This document shows, piece after piece, positions 22,576 through 33,175 of a stretch of 64,000 bases of DNA (position 1 is its first letter; each line of letters starts with the position of its first letter). Source of the DNA: Nomia melanderi (lineage: Eukaryota; Arthropoda; Insecta; Hymenoptera; Halictidae); NCBI RefSeq assembly GCF_051020985.1, contig NC_134999.1, positions 22,105,160 through 22,169,159 on the forward strand, written 5' to 3'. Both the position numbers and the translations under genes were made by a program. The notes beneath the pieces are model-generated. The model made no database searches. It was not told the DNA's origin and saw nothing but the letters and a program-made list of their open reading frames with translations.

Positions 22576-22868
22576 TTTTAATTTCCATCACGTATTTTAA
22601 CTCCAGAAGAACTGAATTTGCACTTTTTCTATTCTCACAGCTCAACGAAATTTTTTCTGTCCGCGAACGTGTTAAGGTTCCCAGCGGTACAGAAATATCC
22701 GATTCTATTTTCGTGAAAAATTACTTTCATACGGGGCGTCGTGGAAGTTTTGCTTCTAATGTTAATGCGCTTCGATGGATTTATTTTTTGCGAGAATTCG
22801 GGGACGCTGGTTGGAGCGTTAGTGCGTGGGGAATTATGGTATTAACCTCTGTATGGAAAGTGACTGGG
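22576..22868. other. Mixed island
   Basis: Moderate-GC unique sequence at 22640-22830. Nothing recognised. Confidence 0.4.
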
Positions 22869-23323
22869 TGAATATTTTTTAGTGAATTTGGTGAACGTAA
22901 AATGTTTAGTTTTATTGTGAATGAAATTTTAGTTGTTTATCACAAACCTTTAAATAATAATAACAATAACAATAAAAATATGTTATTATTTAATTCTTAA
23001 CATTTTTAATTTTCTCTCATTTTTTTGTGTTTCTTCTATATTATTATCATCATCATCATCATCATAATCATCATCATCATCATCATTATTATTATTATTT
23101 GCTTAGTGAATTAAAATGAATTACAATCTTGTGGAATATTTTTTAATGAATTTGATGAACGTAAAATGTTGTTCAGTTTTATTATGAATGGAACATTAGT
23201 TGTTTATTACAAACCTTTAAATAATAATATATACATAAATATAAATAGTAAATAATAATATGTATATTATTATTTAATTTTTAAAATTTTTAATTTTCTC
23301 TAATTCTTTTCTGTTTCTTCTAA

Positions 23324-23362
<39 letters not shown>

Positions 23363-23680
23363 TGCTTTGTGAATTACAATGAATTGCTATACAAATAATA
23401 TATATATTACTATTTAATTCCTTAATAATTTATTAATCTAATTTTTTAATTATTTATTAATAATAAAAATATATATATTTATTATTATTATTATTTGCTT
23501 TTGTAAATTACAATGAATTGCAATCTTGTTGAATCAATGAATATTTAATTCTTAAAATTTATAATTTTTTCTAATTCTATTCTCTTTCTTCCAAGTTATT
23601 ATTATCATTTTATCTTGTTGGATTAATAAATATTTAATTCCTAAAATTATTATTTTTCTCTAATACTTTCCTCTCTCTTC
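22869..23680. repeat. About 250-bp degenerate repeat with embedded ATT/ATC microsatellites
   Basis: Copies start near 22885 and 23137 (AATTTGATGAACGTAAAATG) and include ATTTTTAATTTTCTCTAATT then TCTGTTTCTTCTAAATTATT, where (ATC)n at 23041-23085 and (ATT)n at 23322-23361 expand. Truncated copies follow to 23680. Relatives form the array at 39200-40690 and lie at 42821-43045. Confidence 0.8.
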
Positions 23681-24262
23681 TAAATTATGAGGGGGGCAAA
23701 GTATTGGTTAATTAATTGTACGAATTCTACATCAAAATTAATTGAAATATGAATTTTTGTTTATAACCATACATCTTTATTTAAAACTGTCTAACATTTC
23801 TTAAATATGTATGAAAATTTAAATTCAAAATCTACAATTAATAAATAAATAATATATATAATAAGTAAATAGAAGATATTTTAAACACTGAAAACATAAA
23901 TTCTTGTTTACAACGATGCATCTTTATTTAAAACTGTCCGGCGTTCCTCGAATACGTCTGAGAATTTTCCCTGGCACTGGAAGGGTTCATTTCAATGGAG
24001 ACACACAGAATTTATTCGTCGTTTATGTATATTCCGCTCGTCTCGGTTTCTTTGCGTCGTGAATGTTTCATTTAATTGATACTAAAATAGTTTAATCTGG
24101 CCGATCATCTCCCGTTAATCGGAATTCTATCATACCGTGTCTCGCTCTAGTCTAATTAAATTATCGTTCCACTATTTCTGGAGGAGAGGTCAGTGCTCTG
24201 ACGATTTTCGATGCCGCGCTCTAACCTCGCGCACCGAACATATTGATCTTTTATTTCGGTTA
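23681..24262. other. 148-bp duplication and mixed island
   Basis: ATAACCATACATCTTTATTT near 23762 and ACAACGATGCATCTTTATTT near 23910 mark a duplicated segment. CpG-bearing unique sequence follows to 24262. A 75-codon frame at 24137-24364 is unrecognised. Confidence 0.5.
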
Positions 24263-24850
24263 TGCTTTTACACTGTTTGCACTCCAAGTTTGTCCAAAGG
24301 ACATCTTTTCAAATTATTTTGTGAATTTAATTGTTTCTTCTTTGTGGACTTTTTGATTAATTAATTAATGATAAGTAACATAACCTGAACTATTTTATTT
24401 TTTAATAAAGAAGCCGTGATAATGGTTAGAAAATGAGATTCAGTAATTTTTTAATTGAAAAAGAAATTATTCTTGTAAATGCTATCAATTTAATTGCTAT
24501 GAATTTATTTTGTATTAAATTGTTTTACACTACTTGTACTCAAAGTTTGTCCAAAGGACGTCTTTTGAAATTTTCACTTGAAATTATTTTTTCAGTTTAA
24601 TTGTTTCTTCTCGGTTGATTTTTTTTTATTAATAAATTAGTGATAAGTAACCTAACCTAAACTATTTTATTTTTAAATAAAGAGACCATGATAATTGGAA
24701 AACGAGATTCAGCAATTTTTTAATGTAAAACGAAATTATTATAAAAATGTAACAAGTAACATAACCTAAAAAATGTTTTATTCATAAATAAATGAGAACA
24801 TTATTTCTACCGAAGGTGTCACAAGACATCTTTTCAAATTTTCTTCCTAT
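24263..24850. repeat. About 257-bp tandem repeat
   Basis: Anchors CTCCAAGTTTGTCCAAAGGA (24281), CTCAAAGTTTGTCCAAAGGA (24538) and a degenerate GGTGTCACAAGACATCTTTT (24815). Each is followed by an AAGTAACATAACCTGAACTA segment. Confidence 0.85.
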
Positions 24851-24899
24851 GAAATATTGTTTAAACTTCTAAATTCTTTTGTCCACAGTATCACACAAT

Positions 24900-25142
24900 T
24901 AATTTTAAGCTTTTACTAATTTTTCTGATTTTACTGACTTCACTGACTTCACTGACGTTACTGACTTTATTAATTTCACTGATTTTACTGATTTTACTAA
25001 CTTCACTGTCTTCACTGACTTCACTGACTTTGCTGACTACATTGATTTTACTGATTTTACTAACATTGCTAACATTGTTAACTTTGCTAACATTACTAAC
25101 TGTACTAATTTTACTAACTTTACTAAATTTACTCATAACCGT
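24900..25142. repeat. TTCACTGAC nonamer array
   Basis: About 26 copies of a 9-bp unit TTTACTGA(C/T) / TTCACTGAC. The minus-strand frame reads as Val-Ser-Lys/Glu tripeptide repeats. The period is a multiple of three, so the frame stays open, but nothing indicates translation. Confidence 0.9.
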
Positions 25143-25579
25143 TACCAAATATTCCACTCAAAATCCAATTCCCAACAACTAAACATCACAAAATATTCAT
25201 ACCAAAATGTCACAGAAGACACTGACGTACCACACCAAAGAAACAGACTTCGAATCAATAAGTACCTATACAAAATTCCCCGCATTGTTGCTTGGCCAAA
25301 CAAAGATGAATTATTCAAGCGAACATCTAGAAAAATATGCCTCGAACACCGAATAACAATTGTCCGGACGAAACGTTCGATCGACGAGAATTCAATCCCC
25401 TAATTGTCTCCTATAAATATTTATTCGAAACAGTTCAAGAGTAACGCCGAACTCGACCAGACAGTTTGCAAGCATTCCCGACCTTCCCACTTCTCGCGGG
25501 CCATTTGTTCCATTAACAGAACACCTTTGATTTTCAACACCGGCCTGCTTGCCTTTACACTGCTATTATGTGTTCAAGA
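25143..25579. other. Mixed island
   Basis: CpG-bearing unique sequence at 25250-25560. A 65-codon frame (25404-25601) starts at ATG and has no recognisable domain. Confidence 0.45.
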
Positions 25580-26174
25580 ATGTACAGGGTGTCCTTGTTA
25601 ATATATAAATACAATTAATTTTAGAAACTATTTATTATTTAAATAATGTCTTCAGTACCATTTTTAAAATAATTTAAAATAACTTTAGAATGACTATTGG
25701 AATAATTTAAAACAATTTTGGAATAACTACTGGAATAATTTAAAATAATTTTGCAATAATTACTGTAATAATTTAAAATAATTTTTAAATAATTATTGGA
25801 ATAGTGTAAAATAATTTTGGAATAATTTGAAGTAATTTTGGAATAATTATTGGAATAATTATTGAAATAATTTAAAATAATTTCTGAATAATTTAAAATA
25901 ATTGTGGAATAATTATTGGAATAATTTAAAATAATTGTGGAATAATTGAAAATAATTGTGGAATAATTATTGGAATAATTGAAAATAATTGTGGAATAAT
26001 TATTGGAATAATTTAAAATAATTGTAGAATAATTTTGGGATAATTTAAAATAATTTTGGAATAATTTAAGATAATTTTGGAATAATTTAAAATAATTACT
26101 GGAACAATTTAAAATAATTTGCAATAACAATTTGAAATTAATTACATTCGCAGATTAAAACGAGACACCCAGTA
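25580..26174. mobile_element. GGTGTCC-ended element enclosing a minisatellite
   Basis: The left end GTACAGGGTGTCCTTGTTAA (25579) and the right end, read on the minus strand from 26174, GTACTGGGTGTCTCGTTTTA are inverted. Similarity continues inward (ATACAATTAATTTTAGAAAC against AATGTAATTAATTTCAAATT). Nearly all the interior (25650-26115) is AATAATTTTGGAATAATTAT repeats. A 163-codon Asn/Tyr/Ser-rich minus-strand frame is repeat-derived. A lone similar end lies at 16152. Confidence 0.65.
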
Positions 26175-26440
26175 CACCGGGAACAGGCGTACACAAGTAC
26201 CCAGCGCCATGCGCGACAATAGCAGTTCCGAAGTCGTTTTATTGTCACGCACTTATTGTCCATCGCGTATCGCGGCTCGTAAACACTGTCCCAACGTTGA
26301 AAGCATGCCTCGTGGGCAGATTTCGTAATCGCTTTAGAGGTTACGTCGAAGGTTAGCCCTTCGCGCGAGAGCTTTTCTCGGTCGGCGCCGAGCCCGACGC
26401 ATTGCGGACCTTCGCAGCTCCAGCGACACACTGCCATCGT
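26175..26440. other. CpG-rich island
   Basis: GC-rich unique sequence. A minus-strand frame (26138-26521, 127 codons) crosses it. The central part is Cys/Arg-rich, but I see no domain. Frame length here is compatible with chance in CpG-rich sequence. Confidence 0.4.
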
Positions 26441-26867
26441 GAACAGACGAATTAGCGGTTCATTTTCAATGTAATATGAAAATATTTTTAAATAATCATT
26501 GTTTAATTGAATTATAATCATTCGATTTGCTTAGGTCTTGGTAAAGAGAGAAATTAGCAGATCATTTTCAATATGATATAAAAATATTAAATTATAACCA
26601 TTGTTTAAATGATTGAATTATAATCATTCTTGGTCAGGTAAAGAGAAAAATTAGCAGTTCATTGTCAATATAATATGGAAATATTTTCAAATAATCATTG
26701 TTTGATTGAATTGTAATCATTGTTTAAATGGTTGAATTATAATCATTCGATTTGGTCTTGGTTAGGAAAAAAAAATTAGCGGTTCATTTTCAATACAATA
26801 TAAAAATATTTGCAAATAATGATTGTATAATTGATTTAATATAAAAATATTTTCAAATAATCATCGT
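26441..26867. repeat. About 110-bp degenerate repeat
   Basis: Copies at about 26445, 26550, 26650 and 26780 share AATTAGC(G/A)G(T/A)TCATTTTCAAT, AAAATATTTTCAAATAATCA and a GAATTATAATCATTCGATTT segment. The same sequence makes up the interior of the adjacent TTAA element at 26868-27243. Confidence 0.8.
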
Positions 26868-27243
26868 TTAACATGTTCAATGCCACGGAAATTTCAGTTT
26901 TATTTTGCTTATGAACTGTATTGATTTTTTAAATAAAATATTAAGTTATATTCAAGTTTTTCTTAATTTTTTATATTTTGTTACAAAAATTAACGTGTAC
27001 CACGTGTTAATTGATTGAATTATAACCATTCGATTTGGTCTTAGTTCCATAAAGAGAAAAATTAATTAACAGATCATTGTCAATATAATATAAAAATATT
27101 TTCAAACAATCATTATTTAATTGATTGAATTTTGTCAATATAATATAAAAATATTCTCAAACAATCATTGTTTAATTGATTGAATTATAATCATTCAATT
27201 TGATCTGGGTCACCGGTGACCCATAAGGCATTCCACGTGTTAA
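26868..27243. mobile_element. TTAA-bounded miniature element (376 bp)
   Basis: TTAA at 26868-26871 opens TTAACATGTTCAATGCCACG. The right end on the minus strand reads TTAACACGTGGAATGCCTTA, so the terminal repeats match over about 17 bp. The subterminal hairpin GGGTCACCGGTGACCC lies at 27207-27222. No coding capacity. TTAA target duplication is a hallmark of the piggyBac superfamily; the assignment is inferred. Confidence 0.7.
27207..27222. repeat. GGGTCACCGGTGACCC palindrome
   Basis: Perfect 16-bp palindrome near the right end of the TTAA element. A one-mismatch copy, GGGTCACCAGTGACCC, occupies the same relative place at 57046-57061 in the related element. Confidence 0.9.
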
Positions 27244-27425
27244 CACTACAACTACAAAAATTGTAACAATTTTGAATATTCAATGCGTTTGAGCCATTCG
27301 CATCCGTAAGTGGAATATTCCGCACACAACCAAGCATTAATACGATTGGGAAGAATACGTAAGATACATAAAGGAAGAAATCCGGAATGGGTCATTTCTG
27401 ACCCATCTGGTAGTTCCAGTGTTAA
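27240..27425. mobile_element. TTAA-bounded miniature element (186 bp), CACTGGAACTACC family
   Basis: Starts TTAACACTACAACTAC at 27240, sharing its TTAA with the preceding element, and ends GGTAGTTCCAGTGTTAA at 27425. It contains GTGGAATATTCCGC (27310-27323) and the GGGTCATTTCTGACCC hairpin (27389-27404). The last 52 bp are also the start of the 985-bp left arm. Confidence 0.7.
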
Positions 27426-28358
27426 TTGAGAAATATAATGTTAGACCCAAGAAATACTTGTCTAGATGCGAGTCACTCTCAACGCTATTACAATCACGAG
27501 TGCTTCAACATTAGAACCGACGGCCGGGTCAAAAATGACCCATTCCGGATTTCCTCTTTTTTAGATTATTAAGAAATTATTAATCTATTTGCATCAAACC
27601 TTTAATATGATTAATATGTAACCTCTATGAAAATTGTAACAATAGGTTATTTTCAAAACCATTTCGAATATTCGATTCTTTTAACCCATTCGCATCCGTA
27701 AGCGGAATATTCCGCACACAACCGAGCATTTCATACGATTAACATGTAATTCCTATAAAAATTGTAAGAATTAATTATTCTCAGTTTCTTCGAACGTTCA
27801 TTCTGGTATTGAAGTGAATCTATTTATTTTCAAAATCATTATGAATATTCCATGCTTCTGACACATCTGCACCCGTAAGCGGGATATTCCGCGAGGGACG
27901 CAGTTCGCTGTGTATTGATCATTTTAAATATCATCATAATAATAAAGTCTGATGACCACTGTTACGCTTACTTACTGCACAAACATATACCACTATCTTT
28001 CGTTTTAATTATTACAAGTGATTTCCAAGTAAAAATTTAAATAAGAAAGGTATTGACAGGCGAATGCTTCGAATCCATGAAATTATTTATTTCGAGCTAT
28101 GACGCAAATAGGTTAATGGTTTCTTAATAATCGCAAAAAGAAGAAATCTGGGATGGGTCATTTTTGACCCAGCCGTCGGTTCTAATGCTGAAGCGCTCGT
28201 GATTGTAATAGCGTTAAGGGTGACTCGCATCTAGACAAGTATTTCTTGGGACCACTATTATATTTCTCAATTAACACTGGAACTACCGGGTGAGTCAAAA
28301 ATGATCCATTCAAGGTTTCGTTGTTTACAATTATTGAAAAGGTACGGATACTTCTACG
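27374..28358 (+). repeat. Left arm of a 985-bp inverted repeat
   Basis: Near-identical reverse complement of 31226-32210. In a 300-bp comparison of the outer half (27423-27722) I found one mismatch; differences rise toward 28140-28358. Within the arm, the ends are themselves inverted (CAAGAAATACTTGTCTAGAT near 27448 and ATCTAGACAAGTATTTCTTG near 28230), each bordered by TTAA (27422, 28271) and a GGGTC...GACCC hairpin. It contains GCGGAATATTCCGC (27702-27715) and GCGGGATATTCCGC (27879-27892). No coding frame. Confidence 0.95.
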
Positions 28359-28526
28359 GAAACTTAATTAATTAATTCAGTAATAGCGAAACTGATTGAA
28401 ATCTTAATAATCGCACGCTTTTCGTTTTTATAAACAAATTGGTAAAAGTCAGTTCAAGTGATTGGCAGTTTTATTATTAACGGCACATGGGGTATAAGTG
28501 TCAATGAAATTAACACAAAGTGTTAA

Positions 28527-28738
28527 CTAACACTAGAACTGCCGGAAATTTAATACGATTTATATGTGATCTCCCTAAAAACTTTAATAATAAATTATTT
28601 TCAATTCCTTCAAGCATTTGTTGCAACATTCCAAATGAGGCAATTTATTTTTCAAATCATTTCTAATATTCAATGCTTCGAAAGTATTAATGTCTGCGGA
28701 ACAAGTCACTTTCCCTGGTACGGTAGTTCTAGTGTTAT
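28527..28738. mobile_element. CACTAGAACTGCC miniature element (about 212 bp)
   Basis: Terminal inverted repeats: AACACTAGAACTGCCGG on the left and CGGTAGTTCTAGTGTTA on the right. The interior resembles a segment of the 985-bp arms (TTCTCAGTTTCTTCGAACGT-type sequence here reads TTTTCAATTCCTTCAAGCAT). The TTAA ends are partly decayed (CTAA, TTAT). Confidence 0.7.
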
Positions 28739-29005
28739 AAAATATGAAATAATATTTTAAATATTAGGATAAAAATTTGTAGTAAAAATATATTCCACTC
28801 TCATCACTATGCAATTTTGAAATATTATTTATTTAAATATTAGGATACCTGTCATAATCTATTCTAAACGTTAGGATAAAAATTTATCCCACTCTCATCT
28901 CACTACGGAATTCTAAATATTATTTATTTAAATATTAAAATATCTATCAAAATCTATTTTAAATATTAGGAGAAAAATTTATCCCAATCTCACTGTGCAA
29001 TACAC
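28739..29005. repeat. About 95-bp tandem repeat, three copies
   Basis: Copies share AATATTAGGATAAAAATTT, CCACTCTCATC and a TATTATTTATTTAAATATTA segment. Confidence 0.8.
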
Positions 29006-29460
29006 GAAACTATGAATCCCTACAAACATCACTGACTTCAAAGTGACTTTAGTCGCCGTAAATATTTATATCAGCCAGTAGCTCAAGAAACCATTTCCAC
29101 GTAACCCTACAATTCCCAACGAAAAATCGGCCACGACGAAAATTAACCAACCAGCAAAATAATCAAGACCGAACAAAATAATCAAATTTAGAATTCTATA
29201 TCAAATTTTATATAATGTATCGAAATAAACTAGTTCCGTCACTTAATTTATTCATGTTATTTTCTTTACGTTAGTTGTAAAACGTATCCTTGATATTTAA
29301 TCAGAATAATGAATATCTGTTGAGAAAAATGTTCTCGAGTGCAAACGGTTAAATATCACACGTAACACGCACAATACTCTGATAATATCAGAGCTCCCAT
29401 CGTCGCTGAGAAAACTGGACTAAAGTCCCGGCGAAATCCTAAACGCAGTCAAGTGACGGT
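29006..29460. other. Mixed spacer with a TTAA-element end
   Basis: Unique sequence. CTCGAGTGCAAACGGTTAA at 29335-29353 is a minus-strand end of the TTAACCCTTTGCACTC family with one altered base. The rest of that element is not delimited. Confidence 0.5.
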
Positions 29461-30240
29461 TAACCCACTGCCGCGCACTTTTAATTTCAAAATCGGAATT
29501 TTTTTAAAAATATTTATTTTGATTTATTCGAGTCATGAAAAATCGTGTACAAAATAATTTACACTTTTAATTTTAAAATCATAGTTTTCAATTATTTACT
29601 TTGATTTGTTCAGGTCATGAAAAAGCGTACAAAATCAGCTTACATGTCATCGAGACTGTTACGTCGTTTTCGTTCAATGTACCATGAATAATAAACAAAT
29701 AAATCTGCACTAACAATATTTCTTTTTTTATTAACACACCGCGTCCATTTTGTTCGTTTCAAATTATATTACATTCGATTCAATTATTTATTATTCAAAC
29801 ATTTCACTATTGCAAATAGAAATACTTCCAATCAACTACTTACTTTTATCAACATTTTAATGTTTTTATTAATTTTCATTAATTTTAATGAAATTTATTT
29901 AGTACCTTTACGTTGCATACAATATGTCAATCACCACTTTCACTAATTACTAATTACTTTCATCAAAGTACACAGAACGTTACATAAAAAACCAATTTCC
30001 ACGTTCGCATTGAAAAAAGATTTTCAATTATCTACTTTCCTAAAAAATGTTAAATTACATAATTATTTATTACTTTTTCGTAGCAAACAATGTGTCAATT
30101 AGCACTTCCACTAATCATCAAATATTTTAATTAAAATAGTAACAAAACAAAATGAATTTAATGAAATTCCTCAAAAATGTCACACAAGTATTTATTTAAT
30201 ACTTCTACGTCGCATACAATGAATCACTTTCACTAATTAA
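29461..30240. repeat. Degenerate AT-rich repeats
   Basis: Loose repetitions of ATTTACTTTGATTTGTTCAG / ATTTATTTTGATTTATTCGA (29505, 29592) and CACTTTCACTAATTACTAAT / CACTTTCACTAATTAATCAT. Possible TTAA ends lie at 29461. No gene is seen. Confidence 0.55.
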
Positions 30241-30960
30241 TCATTCCCATAAAATGATACACAACATTCGCCAAAATATCAGCGAAAAGCGTTCGCGGCG
30301 GTGGGTTGTCCGACGGAAGGGCGGCGAAGGTAACAATCGAGTCACATTGGAAACGTGGTACTCACCGTCGGCGAGCGTAACGAAGTCACCGTCGCTGCAT
30401 AGCGCTGTCGGGCCGAGGGGTAAACGAACGGCGATTAGCGAGGTCCAGCCACGAGCCGGCGGAGAAGAAGAGGCGCACGGCTCCGAGGTGCGACACACGG
30501 TTTTCACTTTATTTTTCCCTCGGAGGCACAATTGTCACCACTGCGAACGAACCCGACGTGTCACACGTTACGCGGCGCAGGTCCACTAGCGCGACGGCGC
30601 GCGAGCACTTCGACTCCCGAGGACGGCCGCGGCGGAACTGTCGCGGGCGGACCGAAAGGAAAACACCGGGAACTCGGGGAGCGGACGTGAGCTTCGATCG
30701 ATGTCCGTGCGCAGACTGCCCGCGCCGCGCCGCTGCCGGGCGTTCGTCATGCTGCGGTCGCGCTCCGTCTCGCTCCCACTCTCGCCGCGCTCCCGTCCCC
30801 CCCACTGGCCACGACTGCGCCGTGCGGCGCTTGCCCCCTTCAAAATAAGGCGCTCGCTCCGCGTTTCGACGTCTGCGGCCGGCGCCACGTGAGGACCGTT
30901 TCCCCCGGTTTTTCGGGACGTTTCAACCTCTGCGGACCTGGTTTTCGGAGAGATGTTAGT
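30241..30960. promoter_or_regulatory. CpG-rich promoter-like block
   Basis: The most GC- and CpG-rich 600 bp in the window, with an E-box-type CACGTG at 30886-30891. It lies between the two 985-bp inverted arms. Overlapping frames on both strands are Arg/Ser/Pro/Ala-rich with non-ATG starts and show no domain, which is typical of GC-driven spurious frames. Such isolated CpG-rich blocks in insect DNA are often 5' ends of genes; here that is inference. Confidence 0.45.
30369..30850 (-). other. Candidate noncoding first exon, minus strand
   Basis: On the minus strand the block ends in a strong splice-donor context, GACG|GTGAGTACC (donor bases 30363-30369). Upstream are several stops in every frame and only short ATG frames, so it would be a 5' untranslated exon. 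The next exon would lie to the left of this point and was not identified. Plus-strand alternatives (GAAG|GTAACA near 30329, GGAC|GTGAGC near 30686) are weaker. Confidence 0.3.
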
Positions 30961-31225
30961 TAATTGTTTGATAAGGTAGGATTAAGGTTTAATAGAATTA
31001 TCGTGATAGTAGAAATGACTGGTTGCGACTTTTTTGTTTTGAGATTGATGTCTTATAGGCATTGGATATTTGAAACGATTTTGAAAATTAGCTATTGTTA
31101 AAATTTTTATAGGGGTTGGGTGTTGATTGTATTAAGTGCTCGGTTGTGGGCGGAATATTCTGCTTACGAATGCGAATGAGTTAAAAGCAGTGAATTTTTT
31201 AAATGATTTTGAAAATAGCCTTTTT
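30961..31225. other. AT-rich flank with an arm-like fragment
   Basis: Contains TGTGGGCGGAATATTCTGCT (31145-31164) and ATGCGAATGAGTTAAAAGCA, a diverged copy of an internal part of the 985-bp arm, and so a partial extra repeat outside the near-identical region. Confidence 0.6.
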
Positions 31226-32210
31226 CGTAGAAGTATGTGTACTTTTTTAATAATTGTAAAGGAAGAAATCAGGACTGGGTCATTTTTGACCCATCCGGTA
31301 GTTCCAGTGTTGATTGAGAAATATAATAGAGGTCCCAAGAAATACTTGTCTAGATGCGAGTCACCCTTAACGCTATTACAATCATGAGTGCTTCTACATT
31401 AGAATCGACGGCCGGGTCAAAAATGACCCATCCCAGATTTCTTCTTTTTGCGATTATTAAGAAACCATTAACCTATTTGCGTCATAGCTCGAAATAAATA
31501 ATTTCATGGATTCGAAGCATTCGCCTGTCAATACCTTTCTTATTTAAATTTTTACTTGGAAATCACTTGTAATAATTAAAACGAAAGATAGTGGTATATG
31601 TTTGTGCAGTAAGTAAGCGTAACAGTGGTCATCAGACTTTATTATTATGATGATATTTAAAATGATCAATACACAGCGAACTGCGTCCCTCGCGGAATAT
31701 CCCGCTTACGGGTGCAGATGTGTCAGAAGCATGGAATATTCATAATGATTTTGAAAATAAATAGATTCACTTCAATACCAGAATGAACGTTCGAAGAAAC
31801 TGAGAATAATTAATTCTTACAATTTTTATAGGAATTACATGTTAATCGTATGAAATGCTCGGTTGTGTGCGGAATATTCCGCTTACGGATGCGAATGGGT
31901 TAAAAGAATCGAATATTCGAAATGGTTTTGAAAATAACCTATTGTTACAATTTTCATAGAGGTTACATATTAATCATATTAAAGGTTTGATGCAAATAGA
32001 TTAATAATTTCTTAATAATCTAAAAAAGAGGAAATCCGGAATGGGTCATTTTTGACCCGGCCGTCGGTTCTAATGTTGAAGCACTCGTGATTGTAATAGC
32101 GTTGAGAGTGACTCGCATCTAGACAAGTATTTCTTGGGACTAACATTATATTTCTCAATTAACACTGGAACTACCAGATGGGTCAGAAATGACCCATTCC
32201 GGATTTCTTC
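31226..32210 (-). repeat. Right arm of a 985-bp inverted repeat
   Basis: Reverse complement of 27374-28358, exactly the same length. TTAA-type borders are at 31310 (TTGA, mutated) and 32159. It contains GCGGAATATCCCGC (31692-31705), GCGGAATATTCCGC (31870-31883) and GGGTC...GACCC hairpins near both ends. Homogeneity of the arms points to recent inversion-duplication or gene conversion. Confidence 0.95.
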
Positions 32211-32484
32211 CTTTACAATTATTGAAAAGGTACACATACTTCTACGAAAAATTAATTAATCAATTTAATACGATTAATACGTAACCCCTACAAAAATTGT
32301 AACAATAGGTTATTTTCAATTTCTTCAATCATTCATTATAATAATCAAGTGAAACTATTTATTGTCAAAATCATTTCGAATGTTGAGTACTTTGAAAATA
32401 TCATTGAATGAATGTCATAACACTGAAAAGTTCCAGATGAATTATCGCTTAGTTGAACGAATTGTAATAATTGAATTTGTCTAA
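32211..32484. other. Diverged arm-like sequence
   Basis: AATACGATTAATACGTAACC then AAAATTGTAACAATAGGTTA repeats internal arm sequence at lower identity. It probably belongs to a further member of the CACTGGAACTACC family opening with the TTAA at 32159. Confidence 0.55.
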
Positions 32485-32575
32485 GGGTCAGTGGCGACCC
32501 CACGGCGCCACTGCCAAGTCGAGTGCCGGTCGTTAGTCACCCCATGGCACTCGACGCGTGAACCCTTTGCCTTAC
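32485..32575. repeat. Nested hairpins
   Basis: GGGTCAGTGGCGACCC at 32485-32500 is followed by GTCGAGTGCC (32518-32527) pairing perfectly with GGCACTCGAC (32546-32555). CGTGAACCCTTTGCC closes the block. It resembles stacked ends of the TTAA families (GGGTC hairpin, CACTCGA, ACCCTTTGC). Confidence 0.75.
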
Positions 32576-32599
32576 AGTTTATTTCAAATCAAACGCGTC

Positions 32600-32870
32600 A
32601 GGTCACGCCATTTAATTTTAGCGGAATTGTTTTAGGTACCATTGTTATAAAGGAAAATTAAATATAAATTTATTTATACAAATAAGAAAATTACTTTTTT
32701 ACAAAAATTATAAAATTATATTTTCAATGTTAAACTCTTGTGGATGATTCTTGTCATTATGGTAAAATATAAATTTATTTATATAAATAAGAAAATTACT
32801 TTTTTACAAAACTTATAAAATTAAATTTTGAATGTTACTCTAAAAAAAAATTTAAAAAAGTATGTAGCAA
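32600..32870. repeat. About 115-bp tandem repeat, two copies
   Basis: Two copies share AAATATAAATTTATTTATA, AAATAAGAAAATTACTTTTT and a TAAAATTATATTTTCAATGT / TAAAATTAAATTTTGAATGT segment. Confidence 0.85.
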
Positions 32871-33175
32871 TAAATTTTGTAGTCCAAAACTTTTAAAAAA
32901 ATTCGTTGTATGCATATGAGGTTATAAATTTTTATTTATTCAAGAAGAAATAGAATTATCTTTATACCAGTTAAAATTTCTTAGGGAAAGTGAATAGTTT
33001 AGCAAAATATTAAAAAAATTGAAAAGAGAATGAAAAAAGGTTATTCTGTATTTTTTTCTACACTTGACATTCGACCATTAAAAAAATTTAATTCTAATCT
33101 TCATTAGCATGTAGTACTCATTAAAGGATAAAAAAAATGATGACAAACATGGACCCAAAAATTATTTAGTTTCAC
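32871..33175. other. AT-rich spacer
   Basis: Unique low-GC sequence. No features seen. Confidence 0.4.

Noticed and set aside
25639..26130. 163-codon minus-strand frame (Asn/Tyr/Ser-rich)
   Set aside because: It is the longest frame in the window, but it follows the AATAATTTTGG minisatellite exactly and has no non-repeat content.
30254..30848. Several 96-111 codon frames on both strands of the CpG-rich block
   Set aside because: Overlapping frames on both strands, mostly non-ATG starts and Arg/Ser/Pro bias point to GC-driven chance frames. Only a noncoding exon is suggested.
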